Shown: positions 8,101-14,773, numbered from the stretch's first letter. The stretch is DNA of 23,175 nt from an uncultured Bacteroidaceae bacterium (GCA_904501945.1 CAJGCU010000025.1:1-23175); one strand, 5' to 3'. The notes: generated by a model from the sequence alone, not told the origin. A program made the numbers and translations.

Positions 8101-8226
8101 AAACTCTCCAAAACTCCCGCCGAAATGTCATTTTTAGAGTGAAAACTCCCACCCAAATAGGGGTTAAGGGGTGAAAACTCCCACCGTAGGGCAAAACTCT
8201 ACACAAAACTCCCGCAAACTCCCACC
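8101..8226 (+). repeat. Iteron-like cluster of AAACTCCCRCC motifs
   Basis: Seven AAACTC-type direct repeats start at 8101, 8111, 8143, 8175, 8194, 8206 and 8216. Most read AAACTCCCGCC or AAACTCCCACC. Two are preceded by TTTTAGAGTGA. The cluster fills the space between the S24 gene stop and the terminator at 8224. It could be a binding array for a replication or regulatory protein, or a decayed repeat; no gene is seen in it. Confidence 0.7.
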
Positions 8227-8256
8227 CGATGAGGCATTGCTTCATCGGGTTTTTTT
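8224..8256 (+). terminator. Intrinsic terminator
   Basis: CCCGATGA and TCATCGGG form an 8-bp stem, extended by A-T on the outside, followed by seven T residues. It separates the S24 gene from the next transcription unit. Confidence 0.88.
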
Positions 8257-8263
8257 ATCTCCG

Positions 8264-8271
8264 TAACTTTG
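8264..8271 (+). promoter_or_regulatory. Promoter for the leader and the gene at 8389
   Basis: TAACTTTG matches TAnnTTTG and lies immediately after the terminator. Transcription near 8278 would give a leader of about 110 nt before the ATG at 8389. Confidence 0.7.
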
Positions 8272-8282
8272 CATTACCAACC

Positions 8283-8359
8283 AGCAAGGGAAAGGGTCAA
8301 GCGTCGGACCGTAGGCCAGTCTCACTTCCTTGCTGTGCGGAGGGACCCTCGTGTGAGAC
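8283..8359 (+). ncRNA. Possible structured 5' leader with three interleaved helices
   Basis: Three perfectly complementary pairs occur in the order A B C A' B' C': AGCAAGG 8283-8289 with CCTTGCT 8328-8334; AGGGTC 8293-8298 with GACCCT 8344-8349; GTCTCAC 8319-8325 with GTGAGAC 8353-8359. Each helix crosses the other two, so they are either mutually exclusive (a switch) or form a pseudoknot. It lies between a promoter and a start codon, so it would be transcribed. The RNA class is not recognised. Confidence 0.4.
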
Positions 8360-8388
8360 CGAGTTTATTCCCGGAAAGAATTTTGGTT

Positions 8389-8775
8389 ATGACAACGAAG
8401 ATAACCATTACGGCCTCTCCTTTGAAGTTAGATGTGGAGCAAGGCTTTCACCCGAACACCGACCTGTGTGTCGATGTGAAGACGCTCTTGCGGAGTGACC
8501 GCAGAACAAGAATGAGTAAGAACTATATGGGTGTGCTGACGCGTGATGCGGAAGACCATTACACCTTCATCGAGTCGCAACCTTCGACCAACGGGAAGCG
8601 CAATCCTCATGTGTTCGTGGGGAGGTTTATCACCATCACCCGGCAGGATGACGGAACGCTGCGCCCGAACTTCAAGCCCATAAAGAAAGGGGCAGGGTGG
8701 AGCGTCGAGAGCTATGCCCGAAGTGTGTATGACGAACTTCGCGAGGCTCTGAATGGCCTTGTAGAAGAAGTGTGA
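8389..8775 (+). CDS. Hypothetical protein, 128 residues
   Basis: Not recognised. The sequence is hydrophilic with no signal peptide or membrane segment. It begins with a short beta-like run (TKITITASPLKLDV), has a basic middle (LLRSDRRTRMSKNYMG), an HVFVGRFITITRQDDGTLRPN segment that looks like two strands, and ends with a helix (YDELREALNGLVEE). The size and fold-like pattern suit a small DNA- or protein-binding accessory factor. ATG 8389 is preferred to earlier in-frame starts because those lie within the structured leader; a weak GGAAAG lies about 12 bases upstream. It stands at the head of the replication-like gene group, and a possible origin region follows its stop. Confidence 0.65.
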   Translation: MTTKITITASPLKLDVEQGFHPNTDLCVDVKTLLRSDRRTRMSKNYMGVLTRDAEDHYTFIESQPSTNGKRNPHVFVGRFITITRQDDGTLRPNFKPIKKGAGWSVESYARSVYDELREALNGLVEEV

Positions 8776-8789
8776 GTGTTAACCCGAAA

Positions 8790-8946
8790 CAGTCTCAAGT
8801 CTCAGTCTCAATTGCAGAAAATGTCACAATTCATGTCGAAACCTTCTTTTATTGAACTTATAACTTATTAATAATTAGATATATAGATATATAAGAAAGG
8901 AAAGAGGGGGTGGCTTTGAAACGAACTGAGACTCTGAGACTGAGAC
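8790..8946 (+). repeat. Inverted GTCTCA arrays around an AT-rich core, possible origin
   Basis: Three GTCTCA hexamers (8792, 8799, 8805) face three TGAGAC hexamers (8927, 8935, 8941) in inverted orientation, separated by 116 bases. The core includes a very AT-rich stretch at 8853-8893 (TTATTAATAATTAGATATA and further). CAGTCTCA also occurs once in the leader at 8318. The layout (iterons, AT-rich region, adjacent ATPase and primase genes) resembles replication origins, but a large regulatory hairpin is equally possible. Confidence 0.55.
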
Positions 8947-8997
8947 TGCGGAGGGTGGAAAGAATGATTGATTAACTATTTAATTCTCTAAAAAGCA

Positions 8998-10299
8998 ATG
9001 AATTATAATATCTTTGACAGAACGGTTCCTAAGATGCCGAAGCCTTCAAAAGGCACTGAAGTATGCAAATTGCTCCTTTCGCAGGCCTCAAAAGACATGC
9101 GTGAACCGCTTGTTCCGATGGCGATTCCTGCTCTTGCGGCTCATTTGAAGGATGTGGAGTTCATGTACTCGGACAACAAATACTACGAACTTTGTGGCCA
9201 GATGGGGCATCTGATTGGTCCTTCGGGCGTGGGAAAGGCGCAGCTGACGCATCTCGTGGAGGCTATCATGAGGCCTTTTCGCGAGCATGATGAGATGGAG
9301 TACAGGAAGCTGGTGGACTGGCAGCGGCAGATGAAGACGAGGGGGGCGAACAAGGAGAAGCCCGAACGTCCTGACGTGGGTTTCTGGTTTCCGCCTGCCG
9401 ACCTGACGAATCCTGCCTTTATCCAGAACGCGATGGCGCTGGAGAAGATGGGCGGGCGCACGCAGTACCTGAACCTGCCCGAGGTGGAGATGGCGGACAA
9501 GATGTGTGGCGGTCACAGGCAGGTGAGCCAGACCATCCGCAACATCTACGACCGCCAGCGTGCGGGTGCCTTGCGTGCCACAGCCGAGGGTGTGACGGGC
9601 AACCCGATTCTGCGTGTGAACATCACGTTCAGTTCCACGCCCGACGCTGCACGTGCGTTCTACAAGAAAGACCTCACCAACGGTTTCTTCGGGCGTGTTC
9701 CTTTTGCCTACAAGGCGCGTGGCGAGCGCAAGGGGTGCATCCCTCGTCAGGGAACCTACGATGAAGCGTTTATGGGCAAGCTCGACGAGTACATCCTTCG
9801 CCTGGGCAGCTGCAAGGGGCGTTTTGTGGTGAAGCCTCTGAACCGGATTGCCGACCAGCTGGCGGAGGAGATGGCTCGTCTGGCAGACCTTGCCGACGAC
9901 GATATGCTCTTCGAGCTCTCGCACCGAAGCATCTTCGCGGCATGGAAGAAGGCCGCCACGCTTTGGATTCTGAATGACCAGACGTGGTCGCGTTCCATCG
10001 GCGAATATATGGTATGGTTCTGCTACTACGACCTGTGGTCGAAGGTGAAGGTGTTTGGCGACATGTTCAAGGGTGGCGATGCTCCGTCGGAGGAGGTGCA
10101 GAAGAGTGGTCCCAAGAATATGCTCGATAGCCTCGAAAACGCTTTCAACGAGCAGCAGCTGGAGGCTCTGCGTCTGCAGCTTGGCAAGAGCAAGGAGGGC
10201 ACCAGGCATCAGCTGAACGTGTGGAAGAACCGTGGGTTCATCACGTATTCAGCACAGACGGGGCTGTACACCAAGACGGAGGAGTACCTTCATAATTGA
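8998..10299 (+). CDS. DUF3987-like replication ATPase/helicase
   Basis: A protein of 433 residues resembling the DUF3987 group of primase-helicase-associated ATPases in Bacteroidetes mobile regions. A P-loop-like motif GPSGVGKA is at residues 74-81; the usual Ser/Thr after Lys is Ala81, which is unusual. PEVEMADKM (about residues 160-170) is a likely Walker B region, and NITFSSTPDAARAFY and NGFFGRVPFAYKARGER suit sensor and arginine-finger segments. The C-terminal part (KEGTRHQLNVWKNRGFI) looks like a small winged-helix. It would act with the primase encoded 12 bases downstream in replicating an element. The start is the ATG at 8998, with no strong ribosome binding site. The stop TGA lies inside a 7-bp repeat (TTGACAA, TTGATAA) that also precedes the next start. 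Confidence 0.7.
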   Translation: MNYNIFDRTVPKMPKPSKGTEVCKLLLSQASKDMREPLVPMAIPALAAHLKDVEFMYSDNKYYELCGQMGHLIGPSGVGKAQLTHLVEAIMRPFREHDEMEYRKLVDWQRQMKTRGANKEKPERPDVGFWFPPADLTNPAFIQNAMALEKMGGRTQYLNLPEVEMADKMCGGHRQVSQTIRNIYDRQRAGALRATAEGVTGNPILRVNITFSSTPDAARAFYKKDLTNGFFGRVPFAYKARGERKGCIPRQGTYDEAFMGKLDEYILRLGSCKGRFVVKPLNRIADQLAEEMARLADLADDDMLFELSHRSIFAAWKKAATLWILNDQTWSRSIGEYMVWFCYYDLWSKVKVFGDMFKGGDAPSEEVQKSGPKNMLDSLENAFNEQQLEALRLQLGKSKEGTRHQLNVWKNRGFITYSAQTGLYTKTEEYLHN

Positions 10300-10311
10300 C
10301 AATTGATAATT

Positions 10312-11229
10312 ATGGACAAGTTTGAACTTCAAAGGCTTCGCGACCTCCCCATCGAGGGAGTCGCGGAGCGGCTTGGGCTCCAGGTCTCGCGCCACAAGTG
10401 CCTGTGCCCGTTCCATTCGGACACGCATCCGAGCCTGTCGTTCTGCGTCAGGCGGAACACCTTCCGATGCTTCGTGTGCGGGGCAGGCGGAGGGACGATT
10501 GACCTCGTGATGCGCTATCTCGGCAAGGACTTCCGGGAGGCTTGCCGGTGGCTGGCTGACGGGCACAACGTGATACTGAGCGACCCAAAGCCGTCTGCTA
10601 CAGAGAAAGCGACTGGAGCGTGGGAGGGTTTCGATGCGGCGAAGTATGAGCGTTTCTTCGAGCATCCGTGGCTTTCGCCCGAGGCACGACGGTTTCTCTT
10701 CACAGAACGTCGTCTGGACGAGCGGGTGGTGCGCTGGTGCCGGCTCACCTCGTGGCGCGACAGGCAGGGCGCGGACTGGCTGCAGATTCCTTACTACAAT
10801 AGGGAAGGGCGGCTGGCGGGCATTCAGAACCGCAACTTGCAGAAGGGTGCCTCGCCCCGATTCCGTTTCCCCAGCGGCTCGAGGTGCGGCATCTACAACC
10901 TGCCCGTGCTGAACCTGCTCCAGCCACGCGACGAGCTCTACATCACCGAGGGGGCGTCCGACTGCTGGGCTATGCTCTCGGCGGGGCGCAAGGCCATTGC
11001 CATCCCGTCGGCCACTCTGCTCTCGAAGAAGGACATTGAGCAATTGTCGAGCCTCAGTTCTCAATTAGCGATTTCCTTCCACATGTACCCCGACCGCGAC
11101 GAGCCGGGCGAGCGCCTCTTCCTGCAGCTGCAGCGACTCCTGCCCAGTCTGCAGCACCATCAGCTGCCCTTGGGCTGCAAGGACTTCAGCGAGCACTATC
11201 TGGCCACGAAGCGGCAGGAGGATGAATGA
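10312..11229 (+). CDS. DnaG-type primase with CHC2 zinc finger and TOPRIM domain
   Basis: A protein of 305 residues. The N-terminus has a CHC2 zinc finger: CPFHSDTHPS (Cys and His), then FRCFVCGAGGG (two Cys). The middle region (about residues 80-200) is less conserved. The TOPRIM domain follows with LYITEGASDCWAM (catalytic Glu) and YPDRDEPG (DxD metal-binding motif). It would synthesise RNA primers for an element. It is much shorter than chromosomal DnaG (about 600 residues or more) and lacks a helicase-binding C-terminal domain, as in phage and plasmid primases. ATG 10312 is chosen because an earlier TTG at 10303 lies in the repeat following the previous stop. The gene is GC-rich. It ends before a hairpin at 11254. 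Confidence 0.88.
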   Translation: MDKFELQRLRDLPIEGVAERLGLQVSRHKCLCPFHSDTHPSLSFCVRRNTFRCFVCGAGGGTIDLVMRYLGKDFREACRWLADGHNVILSDPKPSATEKATGAWEGFDAAKYERFFEHPWLSPEARRFLFTERRLDERVVRWCRLTSWRDRQGADWLQIPYYNREGRLAGIQNRNLQKGASPRFRFPSGSRCGIYNLPVLNLLQPRDELYITEGASDCWAMLSAGRKAIAIPSATLLSKKDIEQLSSLSSQLAISFHMYPDRDEPGERLFLQLQRLLPSLQHHQLPLGCKDFSEHYLATKRQEDE

Positions 11230-11253
11230 ACGCTCCGACTGCACCATTTTTAT

Positions 11254-11291
11254 GTCGCACCCTTCATCTAAATTATGATGAGGGGTGTGAC
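11254..11291 (+). terminator. Hairpin after the primase gene
   Basis: A 15-bp stem (11254-11268 with 11277-11291, two G-T pairs) closes over an eight-base loop TAAATTAT. No T run follows, so it is not a classical terminator. The core TTCATCTAAATTATGATG is related to the repeat family near 20046-20148, so it may be a dispersed palindromic repeat. From 11292 to 11607 there is no gene, only repeats and a promoter. Confidence 0.5.
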
Positions 11292-11298
11292 CAACCAT

Positions 11299-11318
11299 CA
11301 GCCCACGCGCTGGGCGAG
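11299..11318 (+). repeat. CAGCCCACGCGCTGGG palindromic repeat
   Basis: GCCCA and TGGGC form a short stem around CGCGC. The same unit occurs at 12386-12399 and 12401-12418, and in an altered form at 11391-11408. In the last three cases it follows the end of a TTGAAAG-type heptad tract, apart from the tandem copy at 12401. Confidence 0.7.
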
Positions 11319-11343
11319 GGTTTTCTCTCACGGATTGCACGGA

Positions 11344-11462
11344 TTGAAAGTTGAAAATTGAAAGTTGAAAGTTGAAAGTTGAGAGTTGACCAGCTCACGC
11401 GCAGCCCAATTTTCAATTTTCAATTGTCAATTCGTTAACTGTTGTCCGTTGTCCGTTGTCCA
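11344..11462 (+). repeat. Heptanucleotide repeats (TTGAAAG, CAATTTT and TTGTCCG types)
   Basis: Six to seven TTGAAAG-like units occupy 11344-11392. After an altered palindrome, CAATTTT units and then three TTGTCCG units run from 11407 to 11462. All share a strict 7-base period. The stretch is non-coding. Confidence 0.85.
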
Positions 11463-11538
11463 AAATAACTTAAAGAAAAAGTTTAATAAAATGGTGAAAA
11501 ATATTTGAATAACACTTGTATATATGAAAAGATTTTCG

Positions 11539-11546
11539 TAACTTTG
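11539..11546 (+). promoter_or_regulatory. Promoter upstream of the smalltalk gene
   Basis: TAACTTTG matches TAnnTTTG, with TTG at 11516-11518 giving a -33 box at 20 bases. The transcript would cover the small gene at 11608 and possibly the genes after it. Confidence 0.72.
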
Positions 11547-11607
11547 CAGAGAGGTTAGGAGATGAAAAAACGAATGTTTAACACCATTAAAATGAAAGGA
11601 CGAATGT

Positions 11608-11721
11608 ATGGAAAATGACAAGAAATTTGACTGGAAAATGCTGATCAATCTGCTGAGCACAATCTTGAGCGCGATTGCGGCTACGCTGTGCACTACGTCG
11701 TGCATGGGAAAGGTGTTTTGA
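11608..11721 (+). CDS. Smalltalk family small protein
   Basis: A protein of 37 residues: a charged start (MENDKKFDWKM), a hydrophobic helix (LINLLSTILSAIAATL), then CTTSCMGKVF. The pattern W-K-x-hydrophobic helix-AIAATL-x-TSCM is that of the smalltalk family annotated in Bacteroidetes. These small proteins are usually found beside HU-related proteins and N-acetylmuramoyl-L-alanine amidases; their function is not established. The same neighbourhood is seen here with an HU-related gene, though no amidase is present. The helix suggests membrane insertion. ATG 11608 follows two other ATGs in different frames that stop at once. A promoter lies about 60 bases upstream. Confidence 0.75.
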   Translation: MENDKKFDWKMLINLLSTILSAIAATLCTTSCMGKVF

Positions 11722-11738
11722 GAACGGAGTTCTGACTA

Positions 11739-11850
11739 CGGAGGACAGACAACGGACAACGGAAGTTGAAAGTTGAGAGTTGAAAATTGGGTGTGTACGG
11801 TTCTGTTGTCCGTAGTCAGTATTCTGTTGTCCGTTGTCTGTTGTCTTATA
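11739..11850 (+). repeat. Heptanucleotide repeats, GACAACG/TTGTCCG and TTGAAAG types in both orientations
   Basis: GGACAGACAACGGACAACGG runs from about 11743, followed by AGTTGAAAGTTGAGAGTTG, and then TTGTCCGTTGTCTGTTGTC near 11829-11848 in the opposite orientation. The tracts flank a short unique segment and lie directly before the next gene. Confidence 0.8.
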
Positions 11851-11861
11851 ATTATAGAATT

Positions 11862-12344
11862 ATGGTGATAAGGTTGAAGCGTTATTATGGTGATCACGAG
11901 GTGACGAAGAGTGTGATGGAGGTGTGGATGGATGGCGAGTTGGAGCCGCGCATGGTGTGCGAGGCGAGGGAGTGTTCGTATGTGGAGTACACGGAGACGT
12001 TTCCTGGTGCGAGCCGCTGCTGCCTGCCGGTGGGCAGGTGGAGGATGAAGGTGGGTCAGTCGCCTTATGGGGTGATGGGTCTGAGGGTGCCTAAGTGCCC
12101 TGGTCATCGCCAGGTGTTTGTGGGTCATCGCTGGAGCCGCCAGTGCTTTGAGGGGGAGGTGCTGATTGGGGAGACGGCGGACAACGGACAACAGACAACG
12201 GACGGCGGAGGGTGTCGCATCGTGAATGGTGATGTGGTGTACGCGAGGCTGGAGAGGCTGGTGTATGAGGCGTATGGAAAGGGCGAGGAGTTCTGGATGG
12301 AGGTGTTAGCGGACGACGGACTACTGACAACGGACAACGGATAA
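11862..12344 (+). CDS. DUF5675-like protein with heptad-repeat insertions
   Basis: A protein of 160 residues with no signal peptide. The core pattern, an N-terminal basic strand (IRLKRYYGDHEVTKSVMEVW), CCLPVGRWRMKV, PYGVMGLRVPKCPGHRQVFVGHRW and GEVLIGE, resembles DUF5675 proteins. Those have a proline-glycine turn, a VPG strand and a G-x-x-L-x-G strand, and occur in phage-like islands of Bacteroidetes. The assignment is tentative. Two parts of the protein are made from 7-bp repeat DNA: TADNGQQTTDG inside (12178-12205) and the C-terminal LLTTDNG, whose stop codon is also in the repeat. The original C-terminus may therefore have been replaced. The start at 11862 follows the repeat tract. Confidence 0.55.
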   Translation: MVIRLKRYYGDHEVTKSVMEVWMDGELEPRMVCEARECSYVEYTETFPGASRCCLPVGRWRMKVGQSPYGVMGLRVPKCPGHRQVFVGHRWSRQCFEGEVLIGETADNGQQTTDGGGCRIVNGDVVYARLERLVYEAYGKGEEFWMEVLADDGLLTTDNG

Positions 12345-12418
12345 CAGACAGCGGACGACGGACGGAGGGGAGATTGAAAGTTGACCAGCCCACGCGCTGC
12401 CAGCCCACGCGCTGGGCG
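12307..12418 (+). repeat. Heptad repeats and palindromes between the DUF5675-like and HU genes
   Basis: GACAACGGACAACGG and degenerate units cover 12326-12364 and overlap the end of the preceding gene. After GATTGAAAGTTGACC come two copies of CAGCCCACGCGCTG (12386 and 12401). The rest up to 12489 is an AT-rich 5' region with an AAAGGAAAGGAGAAAGGA ribosome binding stretch. Confidence 0.75.
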
Positions 12419-12489
12419 ATGTTTTGAGAGTGAGAATTGTTTTGTGAAAATGGATGTTTAACTGATTAAAAAGGAAAGGAGAAAGGATT

Positions 12490-12927
12490 ATGGCATTACA
12501 GTACAGAAAGGCGAAGATTACGCTGAATTATCGTGAGGAGAAGCCTGAGGTGTTTAAGGCGATGCAGCTGACTTACCCAAAGGTGACGTATGAGCAGCTG
12601 GTGGAGGAGATTGCGCAGTCGCGCGGGGTGAACACGAACTCTACGCGTGCCGTGGTGGATGCGCTGCTGAACCGTCTGGTGCACTACATGGAGATTGGTC
12701 ACGGGGTGAGCCTTGGCTCGTTTGGCTCGTTCAAGCCTGTGTTTGTGTCGAAGGCTGTCCCTACGCTCGACGAGGTGGAGAAGACGATTGGGGGCAAGGG
12801 CTTCAAGAAGAAGGTGCGTTTCTATCCTGGCGGCAAGTTTGCGCAGATGCTGAAGGGCATGGCTGTGACTGGGGCTGCTGAGGCGCTGGATGTGGAAGAA
12901 GAAGGACAACAGACAACGGACAACTGA
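12490..12927 (+). CDS. HU-related DNA-binding protein
   Basis: A histone-like protein of 145 residues, of the longer HU-related type found in Bacteroidetes. The helical dimerisation part is TYEQLVEEIAQSRGVNTNSTRAVVDALLNRLVHYMEIG. It is followed by the beta-saddle entry VSLGSFGSFKPVFVSK and a KKKVRFYPGGKFAQML strand near the end. It would bend or coat DNA without strict sequence preference, and often accompanies smalltalk genes. Purine-rich AAAGGAGAAAGGA immediately before the ATG is a strong ribosome binding site. The C-terminal tail EEEGQQTTDN and the stop TGA lie in a heptad repeat tract (12903-12940), so the end is repeat-derived. A terminator follows at 12993. Confidence 0.87.
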   Translation: MALQYRKAKITLNYREEKPEVFKAMQLTYPKVTYEQLVEEIAQSRGVNTNSTRAVVDALLNRLVHYMEIGHGVSLGSFGSFKPVFVSKAVPTLDEVEKTIGGKGFKKKVRFYPGGKFAQMLKGMAVTGAAEALDVEEEGQQTTDN

Positions 12928-12940
12928 CAACGGACGGGGG
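12903..12940 (+). repeat. Heptad repeat tract at the HU gene end
   Basis: GGACAACAGACAACGGACAA, then CTGACAACGGACGG, gives about five 7-base units. It includes the last codons and the stop of the HU-related gene. Confidence 0.8.
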
Positions 12941-12992
12941 AGGGCGCGCGTGCCTTCTGCTGATGGCTTGAATGTTGAATGTTGGCAAAGAG

Positions 12993-13037
12993 AAAGCGGA
13001 GCTGTCTGACTTGATGGTCGGACGGCTCTGCTTTTAT
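12993..13037 (+). terminator. Strong intrinsic terminator ending the replication-like island
   Basis: An 18-bp stem (12993-13010 with 13017-13034, three wobble pairs) with loop TTGATG is followed by TTATT. It separates the island from the transporter gene. Confidence 0.88.
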
Positions 13038-13115
13038 TGATGGGGGGGAATAATTTTCTTTTGTGCAGTATTCGTGTTTAGATGTGAAAAATTTGTGTAT
13101 TTGGCTGAAACCTTG

Positions 13116-13123
13116 TAATTTTG
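13116..13123 (+). promoter_or_regulatory. Promoter of the transporter gene
   Basis: TAATTTTG matches TAnnTTTG, with TTTG at 13092-13095 as the -33 box at a 20-base spacing. The leader to the ATG at 13175 is about 45 bases and T-rich. Confidence 0.7.
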
Positions 13124-13174
13124 CATACTTTTTAACGAATACTAATACTAATTTTTTTTGTATTCCTATTTTTT

Positions 13175-14773
13175 ATGTTTGCAGAATTGTTGAAATCGTC
13201 CTATTTTGCCTTGTTTGTGATTGTGGCATTGGGATTCATGTTGGGAAAAATCAAGGTGAAGGGAGTTTCGCTTGATGTTTCGGCGGTTATCTTTATTGCG
13301 CTCCTGTTTGGGCATTTTGGCGTGTTCATTCCTAAGGAACTGGGCAACTTCGGCTTGGTGCTGTTCATCTTCACGATTGGCATCCAGGCGGGCCCTGGTT
13401 TCTTTGACTCGTTCAAGAATAAGGGCAAGTCGCTGATTATTATCACGTTGCTGCTCATAGGCTCTGCTGCGCTCACGGCTGTGGGACTGAAGTATGCTTT
13501 TGACATCAAGACAGAGAGTCTTGTGGGGCTGATGGCAGGCGCGCTGACCAGTACGCCGGGCTTGGCTGTGGCTATCGACAGCACGTCGTCGCCGCTGGCA
13601 TCGATTGCCTATGGTATTGCCTATCCGTTTGGCGTGATAGGCGTGATCCTGTTTGTGAAGCTGCTGCCCAAGGTGCTGCGCATCGACCTGGTGAAGGAGG
13701 CGCGGCTGCTTGACGCGCAGAGGCGGAGCAAGTTTCCCGACCTGCAGACGTGCCTGTTCAAGGTGACGAACGATGCTGTGGTTGGCCGCACGCTGGCGCA
13801 GCTGAAGTTTTCGGGCATGACGGGCGCCATCATCTCCAGAATGAAGTCGGGCAACGACATCCTCATCCCTACGGGCGTGACGCCTCTGAGCGAGGGCGAC
13901 TGGGTGCAATGTGTGGGAACGAACGACGCGCTTTCGCAGGCAGAGGTGCTGCTGGGCGAGCGCGAGGAGGGAGAGCTGCCGCTGGCCGAGACGCAGGACA
14001 TTCAGTCGCTGCTGCTGACGGAGAAGCGCATCGTGGGCAAGCAGATTGGCGAGCTGAAGCTGCACCAGAATTTCGGATGCACCATCACGAGAGTGCGCCG
14101 AAGCGGCATCGACCTGACGCCATCCGAGAGCCTGGAGCTGAAGTTTGGAGACAAGCTGATGGTGGTGGGCGAGAAGGAAGGACTCAACGGCTTTGCCTGC
14201 ATGATTGGCAACAATGCGAAGCTGCTCTCGGACACAGACTTTTTCCCTATTGCAACGGGCATCGTGCTGGGCGTGATTTTCGGCCAGCTGAACATATCGT
14301 TTGGCGACGGCATGTCGTTCTCGCCAGGATTGACGGGAGGTGTGCTCATCGTGGCTCTTGTGTTGAGCGCCATCGGAAAGACGGGACCTGTCATCTGGTC
14401 AATGTCGGGCTCATCCAACCAGCTGCTGCGACAGCTGGGACTCTTGCTCTTCCTGGCCGAGGTGGGAACGTCGGCAGGCAAGACGCTGGTGGAGACATTC
14501 CAGACGAGCGGGCTGATGCTCTTCGGCATCGGAGCAGCCATCACGCTTGTGCCAATGCTGGTGGCTGTCATCGTGGGACGATGGGTGTTCAAGATTTCCA
14601 TCCTCGACCTGCTTGGAACAATTACGGGCGGCATGACGAGCACGCCGGGCTTGGCGGCTGCCGACTCGATGGTGGACAGCAACATCCCAAGCGTGGCTTA
14701 CGCAACGGTCTATCCGATTGCGATGGTGTTCCTCATCATCTTCATCCAGGCTATCGCCCTGCTGGTGGCATGA
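13175..14773 (+). CDS. AspT/YidE-type membrane transporter with two TrkA-C domains
   Basis: An integral inner-membrane protein of 532 residues of the aspartate:alanine exchanger group (putative transporter, YidE/AspT-like). Five hydrophobic segments form the N-terminal half (residues 1-170), including the hallmark GALTSTPGLAVAID. A cytosolic centre (about 190-355) has two RCK_C-like ligand-binding domains, seen as VVGRTLAQLKFSG...EGDWVQCVGTNDAL and IVGKQIGELKLHQ...FGDKLMVVGEKEGL. A second membrane half has the matching GGMTSTPGLAAADS. The substrate is unknown; relatives exchange amino or dicarboxylic acids. Length is normal for the family (about 550). Start at 13175 immediately follows a T-rich leader. 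It has its own promoter. No clear terminator is seen in the 110 bases before the GH43 gene. Confidence 0.88.
   Translation: MFAELLKSSYFALFVIVALGFMLGKIKVKGVSLDVSAVIFIALLFGHFGVFIPKELGNFGLVLFIFTIGIQAGPGFFDSFKNKGKSLIIITLLLIGSAALTAVGLKYAFDIKTESLVGLMAGALTSTPGLAVAIDSTSSPLASIAYGIAYPFGVIGVILFVKLLPKVLRIDLVKEARLLDAQRRSKFPDLQTCLFKVTNDAVVGRTLAQLKFSGMTGAIISRMKSGNDILIPTGVTPLSEGDWVQCVGTNDALSQAEVLLGEREEGELPLAETQDIQSLLLTEKRIVGKQIGELKLHQNFGCTITRVRRSGIDLTPSESLELKFGDKLMVVGEKEGLNGFACMIGNNAKLLSDTDFFPIATGIVLGVIFGQLNISFGDGMSFSPGLTGGVLIVALVLSAIGKTGPVIWSMSGSSNQLLRQLGLLLFLAEVGTSAGKTLVETFQTSGLMLFGIGAAITLVPMLVAVIVGRWVFKISILDLLGTITGGMTSTPGLAAADSMVDSNIPSVAYATVYPIAMVFLIIFIQAIALLVA

Noticed and set aside
7200..8156. Long minus-strand ORF opposite the S24 gene
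   Set aside because: A His/Arg/Leu-rich shadow translation typical of the antisense of GC-rich genes; the plus strand has catalytic motifs.
8790..8946. Simple intrinsic terminator after the gene at 8775
   Set aside because: The inverted arms are 116 bases apart and no T run follows the right arm, so a terminator does not explain it.
9088..10209. Long minus-strand ORF opposite the DUF3987-like gene
   Set aside because: Shadow frame with low-complexity His/Leu/Arg composition and no family resemblance.
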